Source: UBA2266 sp964406945 (lineage in GTDB: Bacteria; Planctomycetota; Phycisphaerae; Sedimentisphaerales; Anaerobacaceae). From it: 64,000 nucleotides of DNA. The notes under the pieces were generated by a model that worked only from the letters and a program-made list of their open reading frames with translations, was not told the origin of the DNA and searched no databases. How positions within the stretch are numbered: the first letter of the stretch is position 1; the number at the start of each line of letters is the position of its first letter. Shown one piece after another: positions 1 to 8,183 of this stretch. The position numbers and the translations under genes are program-made. The stretch lies in NCBI GenBank assembly GCA_964406945.1, contig CAYOTO010000001.1:62001-126000 (forward strand), read 5' to 3'.

Positions 1-2
1 CC

Positions 3-1493
3 GCCTCCGCAACACTCACCGGCAATCTCGCAACCGGTGAGAACATCCCTCAGTTCGCCTACGACTGCATAATCATGACCCAGACCATTCAGATGATCTA
101 CGACCTCAAATCGGCTCTGAAGAACGCGGTCGCCGCTCTCAAGCCCGGCGGCACACTTCTGCTCACCGCCTCCGGCATAAGCCAGATATCCCGCTACGAC
201 ATGGACCGCTGGGGCGAATACTGGCGATTTACCGACAAATCCCTCCACATGCTGCTGGAAGAAATCCTGCCTGGGGCATCCTTGACAGTCACCCCATACG
301 GAAATCTCGCCGCCGCCCGGGCATTCCTCGAAGGCCGGGCCGCCGAAGAACTCGAGCCTGCAATCCTCGATTACTGCGACCCCGACTACCAGCTCGTTCT
401 CACCGCCCGCCTGACAAAAACACCCGTTGATGCCGAGTCTTCGACCATCGGAACCGCCACTTCGACCCTTGTCCCTGCTTCCGAAAATCCAACCTTCGCT
501 GATCCTCTGATACTCCTGTACCACCGAGTGGCCGACGACCCGGTAGACTCGCAACTGCTCACTGTCTCACCCGAAAACTTCGACGCACATCTGGCACACC
601 TTGCCGCTGCCTGCAATGTCTTACCGCTGCCGGATCTGATTCACCGGATTCGCGAGAACAAGTGTCCGCCGAGCACCGTCGCCATAACCTTCGACGACGG
701 CTATGCCGACAATTTCACGAACGCACTGCCCATCCTGGAAAAACACCATCTCCCCGCGACAATTTTCGTAACCACGTCCGCGATTGACAGCGACCGGGAA
801 TTCTGGTGGGACGCCCTCGAGCGAATCTTCCTCACCGACCGCCAGCTACCCGAAACGCTCACAATGACTGATTCCGAAGGGCGACTCGAATGGCCTCTCA
901 GCACGGCCCAACAGCGTCTCGAATGCTGCGACCAACTCTGTTCCATATTACGGAACAAACCGGTCGCCAAAATCGAACAGATTGTGGATATGCTCCTGAC
1001 CTGGGCCGGAATACCTCTGGTAGCCCGCCAAACACATCTGCCCCTGAGCCACGGGCAGCTAACCTCTCTTGCCGCGCACCCGCTGATTGAAATCGGCTCC
1101 CACACCGTCTCGCACTCGCGTCTGTCCGCATTATCCGAAAAGGAACAATTCTTCGAGATACGCGCCTCCAAACAGCAGCTTGAAGCTTTTTTCAACAAAC
1201 CCGTTCGCACCATTTCGTACCCGTTTGGCGGGCCCGACGATTTCACGCCGCAGTGCGCCCGATTCGCGGCCGCCGAAGGTTACGAAGCAGCCATCGCAAA
1301 CACCCAGGGCCATATAACTGAGCCGCTCGATCTGTTCGCGGTCCCCCGGCACCTGGTCCGCAACTGGCATCGCGATGATTTCGCCGACTGGCTCCACGCT
1401 AATAATAAGTCCCTGCTCGAAACCCGTACCTTGGCCGCCCGCACTCAAAGGTTAACAAAAGGCCGGACAATCAGCGCCAATGTAAAGAAATAA
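3..1493 (+). CDS. Methyltransferase / polysaccharide deacetylase fusion, 5' truncated by window edge
   Basis: The frame is open from base 3, so the true start lies before the window; the first internal ATG is at 75. The visible N-terminal part is the C-terminal end of a class I SAM-dependent methyltransferase: a KPGGTLLLTASG strand, then SRYDMDRWGEYWRF, a pattern common in methyltransferases of surface-polysaccharide loci. From about base 490 a polysaccharide deacetylase (NodB, CE4) domain follows: LLYHRV, the metal/catalytic motif TFDDGYADN near base 690, the HTVSH metal-binding motif near 1100, and the SYPFGG motif near 1215. The two activities would modify a glycan, by methylation and de-N-acetylation. 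The next gene, a giant glycosyltransferase, starts 6 bases after the stop, so the two are probably co-transcribed. Substrate unknown. Confidence 0.85.
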   Translation, partial: ASATLTGNLATGENIPQFAYDCIIMTQTIQMIYDLKSALKNAVAALKPGGTLLLTASGISQISRYDMDRWGEYWRFTDKSLHMLLEEILPGASLTVTPYGNLAAARAFLEGRAAEELEPAILDYCDPDYQLVLTARLTKTPVDAESSTIGTATSTLVPASENPTFADPLILLYHRVADDPVDSQLLTVSPENFDAHLAHLAAACNVLPLPDLIHRIRENKCPPSTVAITFDDGYADNFTNALPILEKHHLPATIFVTTSAIDSDREFWWDALERIFLTDRQLPETLTMTDSEGRLEWPLSTAQQRLECCDQLCSILRNKPVAKIEQIVDMLLTWAGIPLVARQTHLPLSHGQLTSLAAHPLIEIGSHTVSHSRLSALSEKEQFFEIRASKQQLEAFFNKPVRTISYPFGGPDDFTPQCARFAAAEGYEAAIANTQGHITEPLDLFAVPRHLVRNWHRDDFADWLHANNKSLLETRTLAARTQRLTKGRTISANVKK

Positions 1494-1498
1494 GCACC

Positions 1499-4400
1499 AT
1501 GGCAACTACGGATAAAGACCCCAGACTTTCAATACTGCATATAAACACTCACGATGTCGCCGGAGGCGCCGCGAAAGTAGCCGCTCGCTTAGCCCAGGCC
1601 CATCGCAGAGGGAAATGTCAAACGCGCATACTGGCCGGTTCGGTAACAAAGGATGCACGACAGTCCGCGTCCTTCCCGCTCGAAATAAACAGATATCTGC
1701 GGCCGATATGCCGCCAGACCGGTATGCTTTACTACGATTTGCAGGGAAGCCACCGCCTTCCGCAAAATCCACTCGTCCGTGATGCCGACGTACTGCACCT
1801 GCACAATCTCCACGGCGGACACTTTAACCCCTTCTCGCTCCCGGCCCTGTCTAGAGCCAGACCAACAGTCTGGACTCTCCACGACATGCAGGCCCTGACA
1901 GGTCATTGCGCCCACTCCTTCCAATGCGAAAAATGGCAGACCGGCTGCGGCGATTGTCCCGATCTGGCCATATACCCTGAACTGGCCGTAGATACCACCG
2001 CACAACTGTACCGGCACAAAAAGCTCATCTACGACCATTCCGCACTGCATATAGTTACGCCGTCGAACTGGCTTCGCGAAAAAGTCTCTAAATCCATTCT
2101 GCAAAACCACCCGGTCGATCTCATCTACAACGGCGTCGACACGGCGATATTTAAGCCGCACGACAAAGCAATCTGTCGCAATCGCTTCTCAGTCCCGCAC
2201 GACAAACTGGTAATCGGCGCAATCGCCCACGGGGGAGCACTCGCCAACCTCTGGAAGGGCGGCAGTTACACCCAATCGGTACTGAACGCTCTGCAAAACC
2301 ACCTCCCTGAATTCGTCTTTGTAAACATAGGCGACAATACACCCAGTCCGCATCCGCAGATAATCAATATTCCACATGTATCCGATGAATCCGAACTGGC
2401 CAGAGCTTATTCCACCCTGGACATCTTCCTGTATACGCCCGCAGCCGACAATTGCCCTCTGGTGGTTCTCGAAGCACTCGCCTGCGGCCTGCCGGTGGCG
2501 ACTTTCCGAACCGGCGGCATTCCCGAACTCGTCCGCGACGGTGTCGACGGCTTCGTAACCCCCTACAAAGACCCGCAAGCTTTGACTGAAGCTCTGACAA
2601 AACTCGCAGTCGAACCCGAACTCAGAAAAGAATTCGCCCGCAACGCCCGGAGCAGGGCGGTTGAGACCTTCGACCACGAAAATATTGCCTCTCAGTATCT
2701 GGATGTGTACCAACGCTGCATAGAACAGCACAGCCGCCGAATCGCTGACCTGCGTCCGTTGCCGATGGAATCGGTTCCCGAAATCATCGTGAATGACGCT
2801 TTTCTGAATGCAAACTCCTCTCAGAAGCCCAGACCTCGGCCCTCAGAATCGCCTCAAACAAAAGAAACCCACATAACAAAGCCGACCATAGTAAGCAAAA
2901 AGACCACATTGCCCCGTATATCGATAGTCACCCCGTCCTTCAATCAAGCCGAATATCTCGAAGAATGTATCGACTCGGTACTCGGCCAGAATTACCCCAA
3001 TCTCGAATACATAATAATGGACGGCGCAAGCACAGACGCTTCGGTCGACATAATAAAAAAGCATGAAAAATATTTGACCTACTGGCAAAGCCAGACCGAC
3101 GGCGGCCAGTACGCCGCGATTCAGGTCGGCTTCGAAAAATCATCCGGCCAAATAATGGCTTGGCTCAATTCCGACGACAAATATCACCCCGACGCTCTGG
3201 CAAAGGCCGCATACATATTCTCCGAGCGGTCCGATATACAATGGCTCACCGGCAGGCATTCGGCCTGGAACGCCGCCGGCAAACTTATCAACGTCGGCTG
3301 GATTCCCCAGTGGAGTCGCAGTTTTTACCTCGATCCCAACCTAAAACTCTACATACAGCAGGAAGGCACCTTCTGGACCAGGCGACTCTGGGATAAAGCA
3401 GGTGCACGCATGGACACATCTCTTCAGTATGCCGGTGATGCAGAACTCTGGATCCGCTTCTTCAGATTCGCCGAACTGCACTCCCTGGATACCTGGCTGG
3501 CGGGCTTCCGCCACCACCAGGGCCAGAAGACCAAAACCGGAATGCAAGAATATTGCCGGGAATTTCGCATGCTCGTCGAGCGCGAGATGAAAGAGCAAAC
3601 CCAGCCAAACACCTGCACAAGTCCGCCGCCCGACACGGTTATGTTGAACAAAAGCCGGTTCAGAAAGTTCAAACAATCCCACGGCGTCGGATCTTCGGTC
3701 GATCCCGACGACCGCATTACAGTCGCCACCAGCATAGCTCCCTTCAGAATCGAAGAGCAGCAGAAAGCCGTCCAAAGCTGGCTATCACTTGGTTTCCAAG
3801 TAATCAGCATCAACTGCACCGAAGAAATCGAACAACTCCAAGAGTTCTTCCCATCCGTCCGATTTGTACCCGCTCCACGCGATGCGCGCCGCCTCTATTC
3901 CAAACCGCTCATATATCTGGACGACGTACTCGCTGCTCTGGCGCAAACCGAAAGTCCCGTCTGTGGAATTGTCAATTCCGACATTCGCCTCGATGCCGAC
4001 GCCCGCATATCGGATTACATACGAACGCAGACCCGCAACGCCATGCTGTACGGTTCAAGGCTCGATGTCGAGAAACCCGACCATGTCGAAGGCCGTGTCT
4101 ACGATTGCGGATTCGATTTCTTCTTCTTCGACAGGGCGGTAATTGACCGCATTCCCAAATCGCAGTTCTGCCTCGGCATGCCCTGGTGGGATTACTGGCT
4201 GCCGCTCATGGCGGTGCTGACCGGTGCAGAGATTCGCGAACTCATAACCCCGTTCGCCTTGCATTGTCGCCACGAGTTCGAATGGGCCGGCGACGATTGG
4301 GGCCGACTGGCTGCTCAATTTGTCGAGCATCTCCGCCCCGGTATTGACGCCAACTTCGAAGAAGATCCTGAAAAAAATCCCTGGGCGTATATCGGGCAAG

Positions 4401-7400
4401 CCCTGTGCAGTCACCACCACCGTTATCTCAGAGACAATGATTTGGATGATTCTACACAGATGTCGGTATGGATACTCGTGCCCTGTATCCTGAAGGTACT
4501 CAAGAATTTAGCCACCCAGGTATCCTATTCTGTCAACCAACCAGAAACTCCGGCTACGGACTCAGGGCCGGCCGCAATAAGCGAGGAACCCCGCTGCGAC
4601 GTAAGCATCGTACTGGCAACAAAAGACCGTGCCGAACTGCTCGACCAGACTCTCACAAGCCTTGAAGCCGCCGCTTCGGATATCGATTACGAGGTAATCG
4701 TCATCGAAGGCGAATCCTCCGACAACACTCTCGACGTACTGTGTTCCCACAACATCACCCAAATTTACTCCGAAACAGAAAATCTCGGCCCCGGCCGCCA
4801 CTCGTGGCCGCGGCTCTACAATTTCGGTTTCTCCAAAGCCTCCGGCAGATATGCAATGTATGCCAGTGACGATATTCTCTTCAGCCCGGGCTGTATTACA
4901 AAAGCCGTTCGCACCCTGGACTCCCAGCCAAAAGAAACCGCCGGTGGGATCTTCTTCTACCGCAACAAGTACGCCTCCCACTCCGACTGGGCCCGATACG
5001 GTATAGACTACACCTACGGCCAGAAGCTTCTTATGAACTATGGCCTCTTCCGCCTGGAGGCCTTCTGCGCTGTTGGAGGCCTGGACGAGTATTACAGATT
5101 CTATTGCGCCGACACCGATTTCTGCCTTAAACTCTACGAAAACGACCACTCTCTCATACCGCTGCCCGACTGCCTGATCACACACAACAACATCCTCGAC
5201 AACCGCAAACAGGAAAACCTCGCTGAAAGCGACCGAGACATTCGCCTCCTGCTCAAAAAATGGAGCCACTTCGTCTCTCCAGCCCTCCCCGACCCCCGTC
5301 GCCTGATGCACGAGTCTTGTGCAGGCATTTCGCGAACATCTGTAGAATACGAGACATCAGTCCTGATATTCAGCAAAGACCGCCCCATGCAGCTTCGCGC
5401 CGCAATCGAGTCATTCCACCTCCATTGCGCCGATTCCGATTCGGCAAAAATCGTCGTCCTCTATAAAGCCTCGAACGCCAAATTCGAGAGACAATACGAC
5501 CAACTCGAAGAGACCTTCCCACAAGTCGAATTCATGCCGGAAACAAACTTCCGATCACAAACGCTTGCTGTCCTGGAGCATTGCGAAAATATCCTCTTCC
5601 TTGTCGATGACAACCTTTTCACTGTCAGTTTCTCCGTGCAAAAGACCGTCGTTGCAATCTCCGACCATCTCGACGCTCTGGGCTTTTCACTCCGTCTGGG
5701 CCGCAACACCACTTACTGCTACGCCCACGATTCCAACCAGGCACTTCCCGCATTCGACCGGGTCGCAGACTCGATTCTGAAATTCGACTGGACCGCGGCC
5801 GAACACGATTTCGGCTATCCCCTCGAACTGTCGAGTTCGGTCTACCGAACCGCGGACCTGCTGCCTCTCATCACGGAACTGCAATTTGAAAACCCCAACA
5901 CTCTCGAAGCCGCTCTCGCAGCCAACGCCTCCCACTTCGCCCGAGCCAAACCTAACCTTCTCTGCTTCGAAAACTCAGTCGCATTCTGCAATCCGGTAAA
6001 CATCGTCCAGTCGCAATGGCAAAACCGCTCCGGCGGCGATCCCCGGTACGGCCCCGAAAAACTCGCGGAACTCTTCGACCTCGGCCGCAAGATAGACGTC
6101 GACCAGTTCTCTCGTTTGAAAACTGATTCCTGCCACCAGGAGGTCCCCTTGAACTTTGTCGACGCCGACGCGGCACCGAAGTTTACGGTAGTAATGGCAA
6201 ACTACAACAACGCTGCATATATAGACGACGCGATCCAGTCGGTTCTAAACCAGAGCCTTACCGATTGGCGTCTCATAGTAGTCGATGACGCCTCAACGGA
6301 TGATTCGCTCCGAAAAATCGAAAAGCATCTCTCTGATTCCCGCATCACACTCATCAGGCACGATACGAACCGCGGCTACACCGCCGCGCTGAAGACCGGC
6401 ATTTCCCACGTAGAGTCTGAGATCTTCGGCATCCTCGACAGCGACGATTACCTCGAACCCGACGCCCTCGAAACCATGCACGCAGCCCACACCGAAAACC
6501 CCGACCACGGCCTGATATACTCCCAGTTCACGTACTGCACCGCCGGTCTCGAGCCAATCAAGCCCGGTTTCTGTGAACGAATCTGTGAAAGCGGCTCAGC
6601 CCTGGACAAAAACGTCGTCAGCCACTTCAAAACCTTCAAACTCACCGACTACCGAAAAACAGAAGGCTACGACGAAAATATCCTCTACGCCGAAGATGTT
6701 GACATAATCTACAAGATGGAGGAAGTCACCCATCTCAAATTCGTCGACCGTCCCCTCTATCTGTATCGGGAACTGCCCACCTCCATTACCCACTCGAAAG
6801 AGAAGATAAACATCGCCATCATGTCCCGCGTCAAGGCCCGAATAAACGCCCTCAAACGCAGAGCCGTCGCCCGCGCCGTCGAACAGCACAAAGACGTCGC
6901 CGATCTCTTCCGCCGCTCCATGGAACAAGCCCGTTCCCAAAATCCGGACGTCGGACAATACTTCGAACTTCTGGCCCGCATTCACGACAATGGCCTGCTT
7001 TCCGATATACGGATTCCGCAGAACCTCGGCCGCGATGACGAACTACTCTGGCTCGCCGCCAACGTCAACATCGACTTCCGAAAGCTCTGCGAAAAGCTGA
7101 AAACAGAGCCCGGAGCCGAACATCCGCTGGTCTCGGTATGCATGGTCACCTACAACGCTGAAAAATACATCCGCCGGGCCGTCGAATCAGTCCTGGCGCA
7201 GACCTTCGCCGACTTCGAGCTGATGATAGTCGACGACGGCAGCACGGATTCGACTCCCGAAATCCTCGCCTCGTTCGCCGATCACCGAATCCGCTGCATA
7301 CGCCGGAAACACAGGAATTTCGCCGCCGGCCTTAACCGTGCAATTCAAGCCGCGAACGGACGATACCTGCTCAACGTCGACTCCGACGATTTCATTGCCC

Positions 7401-8026
7401 CCGAATATCTCGAAAAGATGATCGCCGCCGCCCGAAAATACCCTCAGGCGGACTATCTATACCCCGCCGGCCTGACTATCATTGACCAATTTGACACACC
7501 CACAGGCGAGCAATGGAGCTATCGCAACTTCTGCGACAACTCGACCCTGCCGTCATTTATCTTCCGCAACGGCTTCGGCCCCATACCCAACCCCGGTTCA
7601 CTCAAGAAGAAATCGCTTTTCGAGAGACTCGGCACATACGAAGAACTCGAAACCGTCGAAGATTTCGTCTTCCTCTCGCAAAACGCCCTCGAAATCAATT
7701 TCCAACGGGTCGACGACCACGCCCAATACTTCTACCGTCGCCTCCCCTCCGGAAACAGCAGCAAATTCCTCGCCAGAAACCGGATCATGGCCGAAGCCCT
7801 CGACCGCATGGTCGCCGTCTACAGCCCCGAACAGCTCTGCCCGGAACTGGCCCGCATTGACAACGCCGAAATCAAAACCCGCAGATTCTGGCGCTACGTC
7901 GCCATGGTTTTCGAAAACCACGCCTCCAACCCCATCACCGCCCACCCCGAATTCTTCCGAAAATATGCAGACAAATACAGAAAAAAAGTCGGTTCCGCTC
8001 CGCAAATCGCCGAAGCACCCGCCTGA
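1499..8026 (+). CDS. Giant multi-domain glycosyltransferase (GT4 plus about six GT2/GT-like modules)
   Basis: A single 2175-residue frame with a GT4 module at residues 1-420 (N-terminal GGAAKVA, DNCPLVVLEALACGLPVA nucleotide-sugar motif). GT2 modules follow at about 470-700 (SIVTPSFNQAEYL, LNSDD), 1035-1260 (VSIVLATKDR, YASDD), 1560-1770 (FTVVMANYNN, VVDDASTDDS, LDSDD) and 1874-2110 (VSVCMVTYNAEKYI, VDDGSTDSTP, NVDSDD). Two GT-A-like modules with weaker motifs lie near 738-1000 and 1285-1540. No membrane segments are evident, so it is probably cytoplasmic and builds an oligosaccharide in several steps. It lies between a glycan-modifying enzyme and fliD, which suggests a surface or flagellar glycan. 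The start is the ATG 6 bases after the upstream stop. Module boundaries are estimated by eye. Confidence 0.9.
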   Translation: MATTDKDPRLSILHINTHDVAGGAAKVAARLAQAHRRGKCQTRILAGSVTKDARQSASFPLEINRYLRPICRQTGMLYYDLQGSHRLPQNPLVRDADVLHLHNLHGGHFNPFSLPALSRARPTVWTLHDMQALTGHCAHSFQCEKWQTGCGDCPDLAIYPELAVDTTAQLYRHKKLIYDHSALHIVTPSNWLREKVSKSILQNHPVDLIYNGVDTAIFKPHDKAICRNRFSVPHDKLVIGAIAHGGALANLWKGGSYTQSVLNALQNHLPEFVFVNIGDNTPSPHPQIINIPHVSDESELARAYSTLDIFLYTPAADNCPLVVLEALACGLPVATFRTGGIPELVRDGVDGFVTPYKDPQALTEALTKLAVEPELRKEFARNARSRAVETFDHENIASQYLDVYQRCIEQHSRRIADLRPLPMESVPEIIVNDAFLNANSSQKPRPRPSESPQTKETHITKPTIVSKKTTLPRISIVTPSFNQAEYLEECIDSVLGQNYPNLEYIIMDGASTDASVDIIKKHEKYLTYWQSQTDGGQYAAIQVGFEKSSGQIMAWLNSDDKYHPDALAKAAYIFSERSDIQWLTGRHSAWNAAGKLINVGWIPQWSRSFYLDPNLKLYIQQEGTFWTRRLWDKAGARMDTSLQYAGDAELWIRFFRFAELHSLDTWLAGFRHHQGQKTKTGMQEYCREFRMLVEREMKEQTQPNTCTSPPPDTVMLNKSRFRKFKQSHGVGSSVDPDDRITVATSIAPFRIEEQQKAVQSWLSLGFQVISINCTEEIEQLQEFFPSVRFVPAPRDARRLYSKPLIYLDDVLAALAQTESPVCGIVNSDIRLDADARISDYIRTQTRNAMLYGSRLDVEKPDHVEGRVYDCGFDFFFFDRAVIDRIPKSQFCLGMPWWDYWLPLMAVLTGAEIRELITPFALHCRHEFEWAGDDWGRLAAQFVEHLRPGIDANFEEDPEKNPWAYIGQALCSHHHRYLRDNDLDDSTQMSVWILVPCILKVLKNLATQVSYSVNQPETPATDSGPAAISEEPRCDVSIVLATKDRAELLDQTLTSLEAAASDIDYEVIVIEGESSDNTLDVLCSHNITQIYSETENLGPGRHSWPRLYNFGFSKASGRYAMYASDDILFSPGCITKAVRTLDSQPKETAGGIFFYRNKYASHSDWARYGIDYTYGQKLLMNYGLFRLEAFCAVGGLDEYYRFYCADTDFCLKLYENDHSLIPLPDCLITHNNILDNRKQENLAESDRDIRLLLKKWSHFVSPALPDPRRLMHESCAGISRTSVEYETSVLIFSKDRPMQLRAAIESFHLHCADSDSAKIVVLYKASNAKFERQYDQLEETFPQVEFMPETNFRSQTLAVLEHCENILFLVDDNLFTVSFSVQKTVVAISDHLDALGFSLRLGRNTTYCYAHDSNQALPAFDRVADSILKFDWTAAEHDFGYPLELSSSVYRTADLLPLITELQFENPNTLEAALAANASHFARAKPNLLCFENSVAFCNPVNIVQSQWQNRSGGDPRYGPEKLAELFDLGRKIDVDQFSRLKTDSCHQEVPLNFVDADAAPKFTVVMANYNNAAYIDDAIQSVLNQSLTDWRLIVVDDASTDDSLRKIEKHLSDSRITLIRHDTNRGYTAALKTGISHVESEIFGILDSDDYLEPDALETMHAAHTENPDHGLIYSQFTYCTAGLEPIKPGFCERICESGSALDKNVVSHFKTFKLTDYRKTEGYDENILYAEDVDIIYKMEEVTHLKFVDRPLYLYRELPTSITHSKEKINIAIMSRVKARINALKRRAVARAVEQHKDVADLFRRSMEQARSQNPDVGQYFELLARIHDNGLLSDIRIPQNLGRDDELLWLAANVNIDFRKLCEKLKTEPGAEHPLVSVCMVTYNAEKYIRRAVESVLAQTFADFELMIVDDGSTDSTPEILASFADHRIRCIRRKHRNFAAGLNRAIQAANGRYLLNVDSDDFIAPEYLEKMIAAARKYPQADYLYPAGLTIIDQFDTPTGEQWSYRNFCDNSTLPSFIFRNGFGPIPNPGSLKKKSLFERLGTYEELETVEDFVFLSQNALEINFQRVDDHAQYFYRRLPSGNSSKFLARNRIMAEALDRMVAVYSPEQLCPELARIDNAEIKTRRFWRYVAMVFENHASNPITAHPEFFRKYADKYRKKVGSAPQIAEAPA

Positions 8027-8083
8027 ACCGGCCTCGTTATAGGACCCCCACCCGCTATCTCCACCAACCGCGTATTTAGGTTC

Positions 8084-8110
8084 TAAACTGGCGTCCGAAA
8101 CAACCGATAA
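8084..8110 (+). promoter_or_regulatory. Sigma-28 (FliA)-type promoter of fliD
   Basis: TAAA at 8084-8087, 15 bases, then ACCGATAA at 8103-8110. This matches the FliA consensus TAAA-N15-GCCGATAA at 11 of 12 positions. The predicted transcript start is near 8117, about 67 bases before the fliD ATG. Sigma-28 control of the filament cap is the usual arrangement. Confidence 0.7.
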
Positions 8111-8183
8111 TAGCACTGACAGCCGCGGCCGGTCGTTTCCGACCGCACGCTGATCACCGGAAAATACTTCAGAACAAAGCAAA

